DNA of 64,000 nt from Williamsia muralis NBRC 105860 (GCF_001598915.1 NZ_BDAP01000001.1:620001-684000); one strand, 5' to 3'; shown: positions 46,895-56,097, counted from the stretch's first letter. The notes: generated by a model not told the origin, from the sequence alone. Made by a program: numbers and translations.

Positions 46895-47890
46895 TCAATT
46901 GGCTTCGGCATTCACCGGAGGCAGTGACCCCTCCTGCTCGTAGTCGGCGTCGCCGGCCGATACGGGAGTGAGGGTGAGCAGCGTGGCCTCAGGCCGGCAG
47001 CAGAAGCGGGCCGGAACATACGGCGAGGTGCCCAGCCCGGCACTGACGTGGAGCTTCATCGCCGCACCCCACGCCGACACGCCCTTGACCCGTGACCGGT
47101 CGAGGTCGCAGTTGGTCACGATCGCGCCGACACCGGGCAGACACAGCTGGCCTCCATGAGTGTGTCCGGCCATCACGAGGTCGTACCCGTCGTCGGCGAA
47201 TCGGTCGAGCACCCGCGGCTCAGGCGAGTGGGTCAGACCCAGGCGCAGATGCGCCAGCGGGTTGGGACGTCCCTCGATGGTCTCGTAGCGGTCGCGGCCG
47301 ATGTGCGGATCGTCGACACCCGCAGCTGCCACCCGCACCCCGGCGACCTCGAGTTCGCGCACCGAGTGGGTGGCGTCGAGCCAGCCACGCTCGGTGAACG
47401 CCGCGCGCAGATCCTGCCACGGAAGCGGCTCCCCGTGGGTGCGCTTGTGGTCTTTCTTGAAGTACTTCAGCGGGTTCTTCGGAATGGGCGCGAAGTAGTC
47501 GTTGGACCCGAACACGAAGAGCCCTGGAAGCGACAACAGATCGCCCAGCGCCTGCACCACGGCGGGCACCGACTGCGGGTGGGCCAAGTTGTCGCCGGTG
47601 TTGATGACGAGGTCGGGCTGCAGCGCGGCGAGCTCCTGAACCCATGCTTGTTTGAGCCGCTGTCCCGGCATCATGTGGAGGTCGCTGATGTGCAGCACCC
47701 GCAGCGATGTGGAGCCGGGCTCGAGAACCGACAGGGTCTCGTGTCGCAGCGCAAATGCGTTTCGCTCGATCAAGGTCGCATAGGCGAGACCGGCGGCGCC
47801 CGCGGCCGCGACCCCCGCGATCGCGTGGACCGGGGTGAGTCCGGCGAGTTGATCTGTGCGACGAGTGATGCTTTTTCGTCCCTGAGGCAT
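46895..47890 (-). CDS. Membrane-anchored metallophosphoesterase
   Basis: A 331-residue phosphoesterase. A signal or anchor helix (about residues 19-40) precedes the catalytic domain. The metal-binding motifs are SDLH (Asp70, His72), GDN (Asp100, Asn101), GSND (Asn130, Asp131) in place of GNHD, and GHTHGGQ. The GSND change is usual in this subfamily. It is homologous to the gene next to ponA2 in mycobacteria. The ATG at 47890 sits at the start of the conserved N-terminus. Substrate unknown; an envelope role is possible. Confidence 0.87.
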   Translation of the reverse strand: MPQGRKSITRRTDQLAGLTPVHAIAGVAAAGAAGLAYATLIERNAFALRHETLSVLEPGSTSLRVLHISDLHMMPGQRLKQAWVQELAALQPDLVINTGDNLAHPQSVPAVVQALGDLLSLPGLFVFGSNDYFAPIPKNPLKYFKKDHKRTHGEPLPWQDLRAAFTERGWLDATHSVRELEVAGVRVAAAGVDDPHIGRDRYETIEGRPNPLAHLRLGLTHSPEPRVLDRFADDGYDLVMAGHTHGGQLCLPGVGAIVTNCDLDRSRVKGVSAWGAAMKLHVSAGLGTSPYVPARFCCRPEATLLTLTPVSAGDADYEQEGSLPPVNAEAN

Positions 47891-47960
47891 CTGGCCAGAA
47901 TACGCCCGCAGGCGCAAAACGGGTGCGGACCGTCGACCTCGGCGGCGTAGGTTTGACCAC

Positions 47961-48428
47961 ATGTCCACGATCAAAGAGCAGATCCGCACCGATCTGACCG
48001 CTGCCATGAAAGCCAAGAACACCACGGTCACCGGGACCCTGCGGATGGTTCTGGCTGCCATTCAGTCCGAAGAGGTGTCGGGCAAGGCTGCCCGCGAGTT
48101 GACCGATGACGACGTGATGAAAGTGCTTGCGCGTGAGAGCAAGAAGCGTGCAGAGGCGGCCGCGGTGTTCGCGGAGAACGACCGCGAGGAACTGGCAGAG
48201 AAGGAACGCGCCGAGGGCGAGATCATCGCCGGGTACCTACCCGCGCAACTGTCCGACGAGGAATTGGCGGGCATCGTCGACCAAGCCGTCGCGGCGGTCG
48301 CCGAGGAGACCGGTGAGGCACCGGCGATGAGGCAGATGGGCCAGGTGATGGGGCACGCCACCAAGCTCGCCGCCGGTCGCGCCGACGGCAAGCGCCTGTC
48401 ATCGGCGATCCGCGCGCGCCTGCAGTAG
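47961..48428 (+). CDS. GatB/YqeY domain protein
   Basis: A 155-residue YqeY-like protein. The C-terminal half (AEGEIIAGYLPAQLSDEELAGIVDQAV, then MGQVMGHATKLAAGRADGKRLSSAIR) is the YqeY domain shared with the tail of GatB, which contacts tRNA. Its specific role in bacteria is not settled; it may help tRNA-dependent amidation. It is divergent from the metallophosphoesterase gene with 70 bases between them. Confidence 0.9.
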   Translation: MSTIKEQIRTDLTAAMKAKNTTVTGTLRMVLAAIQSEEVSGKAARELTDDDVMKVLARESKKRAEAAAVFAENDREELAEKERAEGEIIAGYLPAQLSDEELAGIVDQAVAAVAEETGEAPAMRQMGQVMGHATKLAAGRADGKRLSSAIRARLQ

Positions 48429-48445
48429 TCCGGCCGCCCGGCGAA

Positions 48446-50902
48446 TCAGCCGCCCGGTACCGGGATGACGATTGGGCCCACCCCGGGAACGGTGATGGTG
48501 GTGGGTGGCGCCGCCCGTCGGGTGGGGAGCTGGGACTGCCCGGTGCTCACGTAGATGGTGACGGTGCTCCCGGGGATCGCTGTGTCCTCCGGGGCGGTGA
48601 ACACCACGGTGCCCGCTGCTTGCGCACTGTCGGTATTGAGCCGCGCGACCCGGAAGCCCGCCTGCTCGATCCGCTTCGTCGCCTCGTCGGCGGTCATTCC
48701 CGCAACCGACGGAACAGCCTTGCCGCCCACACCGGCCACATAGGTCGGGTCGTTCGGTGGCAGTGCTGTGGGCCCGAAGTTGTTCGCGATCGGCAACATC
48801 GCGGTGAACCATGTTCGTGCCGGTTCACTACCGCCGTAGAGGGTGCCGTATCCGCATTGCCGCAGCGGATTCGAGCACAGCTCCGACGGGGTCGGTGAAT
48901 CGTTGTACGTGTAGGTCGCGGCCGCCAGGTTGTTGGTGAACCCGACGAAGGCCGACGAGCGGTGGGCTTCTGTGGTGCCCGTCTTTCCGGCCATCGGCAG
49001 ATTCCATCCGGTGGACCCGGCAGCGCCGGCAGCAGTTCCCGATCCGCGGTCGTCCTGGCTCATCGCGTTGGCGAGGGTGTCGGCCAGGCCGGGTTCGACG
49101 ACCTTCTCGCACTTCGGGCGCTCGAAGGCGACCTCCTGCACCGCAGGCCGTCCGTCGGTACCCAGAACCTGGTTCCCGTTGCGATCGCGCTTCGGCTGCG
49201 TGATGGATGCAATCGGGTTCGGCGGGCACCACACACCGTGCGAAGACAGCGTGGCGGCAACGTTGGAGAGCTCGAGCGCGTTGATCGCCGTGGGTCCCAG
49301 GGTGAACGACCCCAGATTGTTCTGCTTGAAGTAGTCGGCGAGGCTCTGCTCGCCCTGGCCGGAGGTTCCCGGATTGGTGTACGAGCGCAGTCCGAGACGT
49401 ACGGCGATGTCCACCGCGGGTCCCACCCCGACGTCTTGGAGGAGCTTGACGAATGCGGTGTTGGGGGACTGGGCCAGTGCCTGCGTCACCGACAACTGTG
49501 CGGGATACCGGCCGTCGTTGCGCACACAGTAGGTGTTCGCCGGGCAACCGTTGACACCGCCGCTGCTACCCATGCCCTGCGCCTGGAAGGTGGCGGGGAC
49601 CTGAAGGGAGGACCCGGCACCCAGGCCCTTTTCCATCGCCGCGGCGACCGTGAAGATCTTGAACACCGACCCCGCACCGTCGCCGACCATCGAGAACGGC
49701 TGAGGCTGCACGGTCTGGTTCGCATTCTGGTCGAGCCCGTACTGGCGACTCGACGCCATCGACATGATGTCGTGGCTCTCGGTGCCCGGCCGGATCACGC
49801 TCATGACGGTCGCGACACCGTTGAGGTCGGGGTCGGTGATGTTCTGCACCCCGGTCAGCGTCGACCGCTGGACGGCGGGATCGAGCGTGGTGCGGATGGT
49901 GTAGCCGCCGCGGGCGACCGTCTCGCGGCTCAGGCCGTTCTCGGCCAGGAACTTCAACGCGTAGTCGCAGAAGAAACCGGCGTCGGCGGCCGAGATGCAG
50001 CCGTTGGGCAAGGTGATCGGGGAGGGGACCACGCCGAGCGGGGTCTCCTTCGCGGCCTGGTACTCGGCCGCGCGATTCGGGAAGTTGGAGATCAGCGTGT
50101 CGAGAACCAGGTTGCGGCGTTCGAGCACACCATCGGGGTTGTTGTAAGGGTCGAGTGCCGAACTCGACTGCACCATGCCGGCGAGCATCGCCGACTCGGG
50201 GATCGTCAGATCCTTCGCGGCCTTGTTGAAGTACGTGCGAGCTGCGGCCTCGATGCCGTAGGCGCCGTTACCGAACGGCACCACGTTCAGGTAGCGGGTG
50301 ACGATTTCTTTCTTGGCCTCTTGCTTGGCCTGCTCGTCGCTCAGGTTCTTGTCCCGCTTGGCCTGCTGGGTGAGGTTCTCCTCCAGCGTGAGTGCCATGC
50401 GGACTTCTTTGAGCTTGCGCGCAGGCGTGGTCTCGGTGGCGGCGCGACGGTCGGCGTCGGTGCGGGCGAGAACCAGCAGCTGGTAGTTCTTCACATACTG
50501 CTGGTCGATGGTCGAAGCACCCTGCTGCACCTCGCCCGACGACGAGTTCTTGAGGAACGCGCGGATCGTGCCTTTCCAGTCCACCCCGTCGTGGTCGAGG
50601 AAACGCCGGTCTTCGATGGAGATGATGGAGCGGATCATCTCCGGCGAGATGTCGTTGTAGCCGACCTGTGTTCGTCGCTGGTCGTAGAGGAACGCGATCG
50701 GCTTGCCGGTGACGTCCGTCATCGTGGTGACCTCGGGGACCGTGCCTTCGAGCAGTTCCGACGACACGTTCTGGACCGTGTCCGCGGCCCGGCTCGACAC
50801 CAGACCGATTCCACCGGCCACCGGAAACAGCAGTCCGGCGACGAGAACACCGGCTAGGACGCAGCATCCCGCGAGCAGTGACAGGGACTTCGACTTTGGC
50901 AC
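48446..50902 (-). CDS. ponA2: Class A penicillin-binding protein with PASTA domain
   Basis: An 818-residue bifunctional peptidoglycan synthase. A cytoplasmic start and one membrane helix (about residues 5-30) lead to a GT51 glycosyltransferase domain (EDRRFLDHDGVDWKGTIRAF at about 97-116), then a transpeptidase domain with Ser412-Val-Phe-Lys415 as the active-site SxxK and KTGTTEAHRSS later. A single PASTA domain and a Pro-rich end follow. It acts outside the membrane in cell wall growth. The GTG at 50902 was chosen because it starts the short tail before the helix; a longer frame is open. Its mycobacterial homologue is the second class A PBP. Confidence 0.95.
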   Translation of the reverse strand: MPKSKSLSLLAGCCVLAGVLVAGLLFPVAGGIGLVSSRAADTVQNVSSELLEGTVPEVTTMTDVTGKPIAFLYDQRRTQVGYNDISPEMIRSIISIEDRRFLDHDGVDWKGTIRAFLKNSSSGEVQQGASTIDQQYVKNYQLLVLARTDADRRAATETTPARKLKEVRMALTLEENLTQQAKRDKNLSDEQAKQEAKKEIVTRYLNVVPFGNGAYGIEAAARTYFNKAAKDLTIPESAMLAGMVQSSSALDPYNNPDGVLERRNLVLDTLISNFPNRAAEYQAAKETPLGVVPSPITLPNGCISAADAGFFCDYALKFLAENGLSRETVARGGYTIRTTLDPAVQRSTLTGVQNITDPDLNGVATVMSVIRPGTESHDIMSMASSRQYGLDQNANQTVQPQPFSMVGDGAGSVFKIFTVAAAMEKGLGAGSSLQVPATFQAQGMGSSGGVNGCPANTYCVRNDGRYPAQLSVTQALAQSPNTAFVKLLQDVGVGPAVDIAVRLGLRSYTNPGTSGQGEQSLADYFKQNNLGSFTLGPTAINALELSNVAATLSSHGVWCPPNPIASITQPKRDRNGNQVLGTDGRPAVQEVAFERPKCEKVVEPGLADTLANAMSQDDRGSGTAAGAAGSTGWNLPMAGKTGTTEAHRSSAFVGFTNNLAAATYTYNDSPTPSELCSNPLRQCGYGTLYGGSEPARTWFTAMLPIANNFGPTALPPNDPTYVAGVGGKAVPSVAGMTADEATKRIEQAGFRVARLNTDSAQAAGTVVFTAPEDTAIPGSTVTIYVSTGQSQLPTRRAAPPTTITVPGVGPIVIPVPGG

Positions 50903-51010
50903 GCCAGCAAGGATACGTGGCGTCTGCCTTCTCAGGTGGCACCGAGCGGCGCAAAGGCCAGATCGTCGCACTCGGTTTGCACGCAAGTGCCACTTTTTTC
51001 ATTCCAGGTC

Positions 51011-51040
51011 TTGACGGTGCGTAAGTGTGGTCCATACATT
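51011..51040 (+). promoter_or_regulatory. Sigma-A-like promoter of whiB4
   Basis: TTGACG (51011-51016) and TACATT (51035-51040) are spaced 18 bases apart. The predicted start is near 51047, about 80 bases before the whiB4 ATG. Confidence 0.5.
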
Positions 51041-51053
51041 GGTCGTAATTGAA

Positions 51054-51069
51054 TGTGACACACGTAACA
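51054..51069. promoter_or_regulatory. CRP/GlxR-like site before whiB4
   Basis: TGTGA-CACACG-TAACA matches the CRP-type consensus TGTGA-N6-TCACA at all but one base. GAATGT and ACATTC around it extend a dyad to 51051-51072. It sits just downstream of the predicted promoter, so binding would more likely repress. The crp gene itself is in this window. Confidence 0.5.
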
Positions 51070-51125
51070 TTCAGTCTTAAATGTGGCGGCGGACGTCAAT
51101 ATTGTGCTTCAGACAGGGGATCGTA

Positions 51126-51443
51126 ATGGCAAAAGCGGCAGCTGCGACGGTAGAGAACGAAGCAAGATTGGCCTGGGTGGCCAGGGCACGGTGCCGCGAG
51201 GTCGATCCTGACCAGCTGTTTGTCCGTGGAGCCGCTCAGCGCAAGGCTGCGACGATCTGCCGTCATTGCCCAGTCCAGCTCGAGTGTGGTGCAGATGCAC
51301 TCGACAATCGCGTTGAGTTCGGAGTCTGGGGAGGCATGACCGAACGTCAGCGCCGAGCGTTGTTGCGCCAGCATCCCGAGGTCACCTCGTGGAGCACGTT
51401 CTTCGAGACGCAGCGTCGCAGGCAGATCACCAGCGTCGGCTGA
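51126..51443 (+). CDS. whiB4: WhiB-family iron-sulfur regulator
   Basis: A 105-residue WhiB protein. Cys23, Cys45, Cys48 and Cys54 are the four ligands of a [4Fe-4S] cluster, with the pattern C-x21-C-x2-C-x5-C, and GVWGG is at residues 66-70. It lies divergent from ponA2 and next to the ATPase pair, as does whiB4 in mycobacteria, where it senses redox and oxygen. The ATG at 51126 follows AGGGGATC. It is possibly controlled by CRP. Confidence 0.92.
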   Translation: MAKAAAATVENEARLAWVARARCREVDPDQLFVRGAAQRKAATICRHCPVQLECGADALDNRVEFGVWGGMTERQRRALLRQHPEVTSWSTFFETQRRRQITSVG

Positions 51444-51488
51444 GTTTTCGCGAACATCCTGACGCCGTCGCCCTGCCGGGCGGCGGCG

Positions 51489-52583
51489 TCAGCCTTTGCT
51501 GGTGATCTCTTCGGCCACCGCGCGTAGTGCGGTCATGTCGGCGACCTCGAACGGTAGTGACGGCACGCCCACGATCGGGACTGCCGGATGCGACGTGGTG
51601 AAGCTGTGCAGCAGGTGCAGTTCGCGCTTGCCGGTGGTCGCCCGTTCGGAATGAATCGTGAGGACGGCCTTGGTCAACGGGTCGTCGACATTGTTTGCCG
51701 CCGCCTCGGCGGTACTCCCGCCGATCGCGGTGAGGTTGGGATGGGTGCGGTTGAGGATCAGGCCGGCGAGCGGCATCTTCTCCTCGGAGAGCCGGTCGAC
51801 GAAGAACGCGGCCTCACGCAGGGCGTCCGGTTCGGCCGCCGCAACCACGGCGAATTGGGTGCCGGGTTGTTTGAGCAGGTTGTAGGTCCGGTTCGCCCGT
51901 TCCCGGAAGCTTCCGAACATCGAGTCGAGTGACTGCACGAAGACCGAGACGTCGCGTAGCGTCTCGCCGCCGATGATGGTCGAGATGCCCTTCATGGCAA
52001 GTCCGACAACACCGGTGACGACCCGGCCCACACCGCGTCCGCCGCCCACGAGCATCTTCATCAGCCGGCCTTCGAGGAACGACCCGAGACGCTGGGGCGC
52101 GTCGAGGAAGTCGAGGGCATTGCGCGAGGGTGGGGTGTCCACCACCACCAGATCCCAATCGTCCTGCGCCAGAAGCTGTCCCAACTTCTCCATCGCCATG
52201 TACTCCTGCGTGCCGGAGAACGAGCTGGCAACGGTCTGATAGAAGTTGTTGTTCATGATCGCCTCGGCGCGTTCAGGCGTCGAGTACTGCGTCACCATCT
52301 CGTCGAAGGTGCGGCGCATGTCGAGCATCATGGCGTCGAGCGTGCCCTCGCCGTCGACCTTGACCGGCTGCGGGCTGTTGGTCAGTTCGTTCATACCCAG
52401 CGACTGCGCGAGCCGTTTGGCGGGGTCGATCGTGAGGACAACCACCTTGCGTCCCCGTTCGGCGGCGTACACGGCCATTGCCGCGGCGGTGGTCGTCTTG
52501 CCGACTCCGCCTGCGCCGCAACAGATCACGACCTTGGTTCCGAGGTCGGTGAGAATTGCGCCCATTTTCAGGTCGATCGGCAT
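51489..52583 (-). CDS. ArsA/Get3-like ATPase, second of pair
   Basis: A 364-residue P-loop ATPase of the anion-transporting ArsA/Get3 group. The Walker A motif is [10 protein letters not shown] at residues 22-31. It has Ala where the signature Lys of the deviant Walker A stands, while the first ATPase of the pair keeps it. Switch II is VVVDTPPSR. Its start overlaps the stop of the first ATPase by one base (TGATG), so they are coupled. The mycobacterial pair forms a heteromeric complex; its role in redox and stress tolerance is only partly known. The ATG at 52583 is set by this overlap. Confidence 0.93.
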   Translation of the reverse strand: MPIDLKMGAILTDLGTKVVICCGAGGVGKTTTAAAMAVYAAERGRKVVVLTIDPAKRLAQSLGMNELTNSPQPVKVDGEGTLDAMMLDMRRTFDEMVTQYSTPERAEAIMNNNFYQTVASSFSGTQEYMAMEKLGQLLAQDDWDLVVVDTPPSRNALDFLDAPQRLGSFLEGRLMKMLVGGGRGVGRVVTGVVGLAMKGISTIIGGETLRDVSVFVQSLDSMFGSFRERANRTYNLLKQPGTQFAVVAAAEPDALREAAFFVDRLSEEKMPLAGLILNRTHPNLTAIGGSTAEAAANNVDDPLTKAVLTIHSERATTGKRELHLLHSFTTSHPAVPIVGVPSLPFEVADMTALRAVAEEITSKG

Positions 52584-53593
52584 CAGGCACCAGCCTTCTG
52601 GAGGATTTCGGAGATTTCGTAGAGGCCGCCGAGGTCGACGCCATCGTCGAACGCGGGCAGCTGCAGCTTGTCGAGTTCCATGGCGTCGAGTTCGGCACCG
52701 GCCTCGAGCTGCGCCTGCACCCGACTGGCGTGCTCGATGGTCTCGGTGAGCAGGCCCTCGAAGTCGGCCTCGGTGTACTTCAGGCCCGACTTGTCGAGCT
52801 GGGCGCGCAGTTCGGCGGCATCGATGACGCCGTCGGCGATGTCGCCGATCGACTCGGGCGGCAGATGGTGCGGCGACACCCGATTGACGATCACCGACCC
52901 GATGGTGAGGTTCTTGCCCTCCAGCTCGCGGACCGCCTCGATGGTCTCCTGGATGGGCATCGCCTCGAGCAACGTCACCAGATGCACCACGGTCTGGTCC
53001 GAGTGCAGCAGCTTGACCACACCGTCGCTCTGGTTGCGCAAGGGGCCGGTCTTGGTCAGATCGGCCATGGCCTTGGTGACGTCGAGGAAGTTGCCGATCC
53101 GGCCCGTCGGAGGTGCGTCGACCACCACCGCGTCGTAGATCCGGTTGCCGCGCTTGTCGGTTCGGACCACGGTCTCCTTGATCTTCCCCGTCACCAAGAC
53201 GTCGCGAAGCCCCGGCGCGACGGTGGTGACGAAGTCGATGGCACCGATGCGGCGCATGGCGCGGCCGGCGAATCCGAGGTTGTAGAACATGTCGAGGTAC
53301 TCGAGCAGCGCGTGTTCGATGTCGATCGCCAGTGCCCACACCTGTCCGCCGCCTTCTGCGGTGGCGACCTTGGTCTCGGTGGGGGCAAGGGGCGGAACAT
53401 CGAAGATCTGCGCGATGCCCTGACGTCCCTCGCACTCGACGAGGAGGACCTTCTTGCCTTCGGCGGCCAGTGTCAGCGCAAGAGCGGCCGCGACAGTGGT
53501 TTTTCCGGTCCCGCCCTTGCCGGAGACGAAGTGCAGGCGCGCCTTCGCAGCGGCCTCTGACCAGCGATAGCCCGTGGGCTGTTCTGTTGTCAC
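52583..53593 (-). CDS. ArsA/Get3-like ATPase, first of pair
   Basis: A 336-residue P-loop ATPase. The Walker A motif [10 protein letters not shown] (residues 24-33) retains the signature Lys26, and [17 protein letters not shown] is switch II. It lacks a metal-binding Cys cluster of arsenite ArsA, so arsenic export is unlikely. It is translationally coupled to its partner. The GTG at 53593 lacks a strong ribosome site but places the P-loop at the usual distance from the N-terminus. Confidence 0.92.
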   Translation of the reverse strand: MTTEQPTGYRWSEAAAKARLHFVSGKGGTGKTTVAAALALTLAAEGKKVLLVECEGRQGIAQIFDVPPLAPTETKVATAEGGGQVWALAIDIEHALLEYLDMFYNLGFAGRAMRRIGAIDFVTTVAPGLRDVLVTGKIKETVVRTDKRGNRIYDAVVVDAPPTGRIGNFLDVTKAMADLTKTGPLRNQSDGVVKLLHSDQTVVHLVTLLEAMPIQETIEAVRELEGKNLTIGSVIVNRVSPHHLPPESIGDIADGVIDAAELRAQLDKSGLKYTEADFEGLLTETIEHASRVQAQLEAGAELDAMELDKLQLPAFDDGVDLGGLYEISEILQKAGA

Positions 53594-53654
53594 GGGTTCA
53601 CCATATCCACGTTGGTCATGGCCGAAGACCATACCGTGCAGTACGCGTATTTCA

Positions 53655-53670
53655 CCCCTGTCATCAGGGG
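53655..53670. promoter_or_regulatory. Palindrome between ATPase pair and DUF4177 gene
   Basis: CCCCTG-TCAT-CAGGGG, perfect six-base arms, lies 60 bases before the DUF4177 ATG and 62 bases before the ATPase GTG on the opposite strand. It may be an operator or a hairpin in an untranslated region. Confidence 0.35.
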
Positions 53671-53729
53671 ATGTCCGGGTTGGTGAACGTACGCGGCCCG
53701 AACACATACCGGAGAGATAGGGTGTGCAC

Positions 53730-53894
53730 ATGAGCGAGCCAACTGCCTGGGAGTACGTCACCGTCCCCCTTCTGACCCACGCCACCAAACAAATCCTCGA
53801 TCAGTGGGGTGCTGACGGCTGGGAGCTGGTCAGCGTCCTGCCGGGACCCACGGGCGAGCAGCACGTCGCCTACCTGAAGCGCGCCAAGGGCTGA
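53730..53894 (+). CDS. DUF4177-family small protein, 54 aa
   Basis: A 54-residue protein from ATG 53730 to TGA 53892. WEYVTVPLLTHATKQILDQWGADGWELVSVLP has the Trp-x-x-x-Val start and the WG-x-x-GWELV loop of DUF4177 domains, small beta-rich proteins of unknown function. A gene of this size and kind lies at this place in mycobacteria. The ridA gene follows after six bases, so both are probably one transcript. Confidence 0.85.
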   Translation: MSEPTAWEYVTVPLLTHATKQILDQWGADGWELVSVLPGPTGEQHVAYLKRAKG

Positions 53895-53900
53895 TCCGTC

Positions 53901-54365
53901 ATGACGTGGTCGCAGCGATTGACCGAACTGAACATCGTGCTGCCCAAGGTGGTGGCACCACTGGCCGCGTACGTGCCGGCAGTCCAGACCGGCAACCTCG
54001 TCTACACCGCGGGCCAGTTGCCGTTGCTCGGTGGCGAATTGACGGTGCAGGGCAAGGTGTCCGAGGGCGCCGAAGGTGTTGTCCGGCCGGATGAGGCAAC
54101 CGAGGCCGCACGCGTCTGCGCTCTGAACGCGCTTGCGGCAGTGGACAGTCTGGTCGGAATCGACTCGGTGAAGCGGATCGTCAAGGTTGTCGGCTTCGTG
54201 GCCTCGGCCCCGGGCTTCACCGGTCAGCCCCAGGTCATCAACGGTGCGTCCAACGTGCTGGGCGAGATCTTCGGAGAGGCCGGCGCGCACGCCAGGTCTG
54301 CGGTCGGAGTGGCCGAGCTGCCACTCGGGGCGCCGGTGGAGATCGAGTTGATCGTCGAGGTCTGA
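53901..54365 (+). CDS. RidA/YjgF/Rid family protein
   Basis: A 154-residue Rid-family protein. LVYTAGQLPLLGG (about residues 33-45) and ARSAVGVAELPLGAPVEIELIVEV at the end are the family start and signature. Classical RidA removes reactive enamine or imine intermediates; whether this subgroup retains the catalytic Arg is not clear by eye, since the position before VGV is Ser-Ala. It is six bases after the DUF4177 gene. Confidence 0.88.
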   Translation: MTWSQRLTELNIVLPKVVAPLAAYVPAVQTGNLVYTAGQLPLLGGELTVQGKVSEGAEGVVRPDEATEAARVCALNALAAVDSLVGIDSVKRIVKVVGFVASAPGFTGQPQVINGASNVLGEIFGEAGAHARSAVGVAELPLGAPVEIELIVEV

Positions 54366-54374
54366 CCCTCGTCG

Positions 54375-55166
54375 TCAGCCTGCGCGACGCTCGACCAGTG
54401 CACGGACCCAACTGAACCACTCCTGGAGTCCCTCTCCGGTGCGTGCACTGACCGGGATGACGCGTGCGCGCGGGTTGGTCTGGGCGATGGTGTCGAGGAA
54501 CGCCTGCAACTCGACGTCGAGGTGGGGCAGGAGGTCGATCTTGTTCAGCAGGATCACGTGCACCCGGCTGAACATCAGCGGATATTTGAGAGGTTTGTCC
54601 TCACCCTCGGTCACCGAATAGACCATTGCGCGGGCGTGCTCGCCGACATCGAACTCTGCGGGACACACCAGATTCCCGACGTTCTCGATGATCACCAGAT
54701 CAAGCGTCTGCAGGTCGAGATCTTGCAACGCGCGGTTCACCATCGGGGCATCGAGATGGCATTCGCCGCCGAACCCGTTGGCAGTGTTGATCAGTGAGAC
54801 CTGGGCGCCCTTGTCGGCGAGCCGTGCGGCGTCGAGGTCGGTGGCGATGTCGCCTTCGACGACACCGATACGCACGTCCGCTCGCATGGCGTCGAGGGTG
54901 GCCGACAAGATGGCGGTCTTGCCCGAACCCGGTGAGCTCATCAGATTGATCGCGGGTACCCCGGCGCCGTCGAATGCGGCCCGGTTGAGGTCGGCACGCA
55001 CGTCGTTCTCGGTGAAGATCGCCTCGAGCACATCGATGCGTTCGGCGCCGGTGTCGTATCCACTGTGGTCGCCGTGGTCGGAATGGCCTGGGGTGGTGTG
55101 CTCGTGGCTGTGCGTTGTCCCGTCGGCGTGGGTGTGTGTCTCGTCGTGGCGGTGGAATCTACCCAT
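54375..55166 (-). CDS. hypB: HypB nickel-insertion GTPase, stand-alone
   Basis: A 263-residue GTPase that inserts nickel into hydrogenases and in some species serves urease. The N-terminus is His-rich, with ten His in the first 36 residues, suggesting nickel storage. The P-loop is SSPGSGKT, with GGECHLD (Cys/His metal site), NVGNLVCPAEFD and NKIDLLPH (base-specific motif) following. No hypA, hydrogenase or urease gene is near. It lies between ridA and the MBL gene, where mycobacteria have none. The ATG at 55166 was chosen as the start of the His-rich segment. Confidence 0.9.
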   Translation of the reverse strand: MGRFHRHDETHTHADGTTHSHEHTTPGHSDHGDHSGYDTGAERIDVLEAIFTENDVRADLNRAAFDGAGVPAINLMSSPGSGKTAILSATLDAMRADVRIGVVEGDIATDLDAARLADKGAQVSLINTANGFGGECHLDAPMVNRALQDLDLQTLDLVIIENVGNLVCPAEFDVGEHARAMVYSVTEGEDKPLKYPLMFSRVHVILLNKIDLLPHLDVELQAFLDTIAQTNPRARVIPVSARTGEGLQEWFSWVRALVERRAG

Positions 55167-55264
55167 CGTCTGCGCCTCGCCTCTTTGTAGCCGGTTCGTG
55201 CACCCGCAGCGACCCGACAGAGTCGACCCTGCCTTCGCCAAGTGCAGGATATAGCCTGATCGTC

Positions 55265-56071
55265 ATGAGTGAACCGCAGCATCCTGCGTACGGTGTCGTT
55301 CGTCCGGTGACCGATTTCGCGTCGGTTGTGCTGTGCCGCAACCCGGGGATGATGACACTCGACGGCACGAACACCTGGATCTTGCGGGCGCCCGGTCACA
55401 AAGACTGTGTGGTGGTGGACCCCGGTCCCAAAGGTAAGAAGAAGCACGTCAAAAACGTTGTCGCGCAGGGCAATGTGGTTCTCGGGCTGATCACCCACCG
55501 CCACCCCGACCACACCGGCGCGATCAAGTTCTTCCGTGAACTCACCGGCGCGCCCGTGCGGGCACGGGTCGAGAAGTACACCCGCGACGGCAGCCCACTC
55601 CAAGACCGGGAGGTGATCGAGGCCGCCGGCCTCAAGATCACTGTGCTGCACACACCCGGACACACCGGCGACTCGGTGAGTTTTCTCGTCGAGCACAACG
55701 GACGCAAGGCGATGCTGACCGGAGACACCATCCTCGGTGGTGGGACAACCGTGCTCGATCCCAAAGACGGCACGTTGCGCGACTACATGAACTCGCTCAA
55801 CCGCATCATCGTCGAGGGTGACGATTGCGTGCTGCTGCCCGGGCACGGGCCCGATCATGCCGAGGTGATCCCGCTGGCCCGCCACTACAAAGCGCACCGC
55901 GAAGAGCGGGTCGATCAGGTACGTGCCGCGCTGGCCGAACTCGGGATGAGTGCCGCAGAAGCCAAGCCGAAGAAAGTGGTCAAGAAGGTGTACACCGACA
56001 TCGACAAGAAACTGTGGCCTGCGGCCACGATGTCGGTCAAGACCCAGCTGGCCTACCTGGCCGAGCAGTAG
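55265..56071 (+). CDS. MBL-fold metallo-hydrolase
   Basis: A 268-residue metallo-beta-lactamase-fold hydrolase. The zinc motif is THRHPDHTG (HxHxDH), with further His in HTPGHTGDS and PGHGPDHAE. GDTILGGGT holds the bridging Asp. It is cytosolic and probably hydrolyses a thioester or phosphodiester. The basic tail (KPKKVVKKVYTDIDKKLW) is typical of this small family next to crp in actinobacteria. The ATG at 55265 is divergent from hypB. Confidence 0.9.
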   Translation: MSEPQHPAYGVVRPVTDFASVVLCRNPGMMTLDGTNTWILRAPGHKDCVVVDPGPKGKKKHVKNVVAQGNVVLGLITHRHPDHTGAIKFFRELTGAPVRARVEKYTRDGSPLQDREVIEAAGLKITVLHTPGHTGDSVSFLVEHNGRKAMLTGDTILGGGTTVLDPKDGTLRDYMNSLNRIIVEGDDCVLLPGHGPDHAEVIPLARHYKAHREERVDQVRAALAELGMSAAEAKPKKVVKKVYTDIDKKLWPAATMSVKTQLAYLAEQ

Positions 56072-56097
56072 CGGGCAAGGCAGCAGAGACAACCAAG

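Noticed and set aside
48962-50857. A 631-codon open frame on the plus strand
   Set aside because: It is antisense to ponA2, whose GT51, transpeptidase and PASTA motifs are clear. Its composition is typical of antisense high-GC frames.
51489-53435. A single long frame covering both ATPases
   Set aside because: The upstream half of this 648-codon frame is a shadow of the first ATPase. The second ATPase starts at 52583, with a one-base overlap with the first gene's stop and a normal Walker A near the N-terminus.
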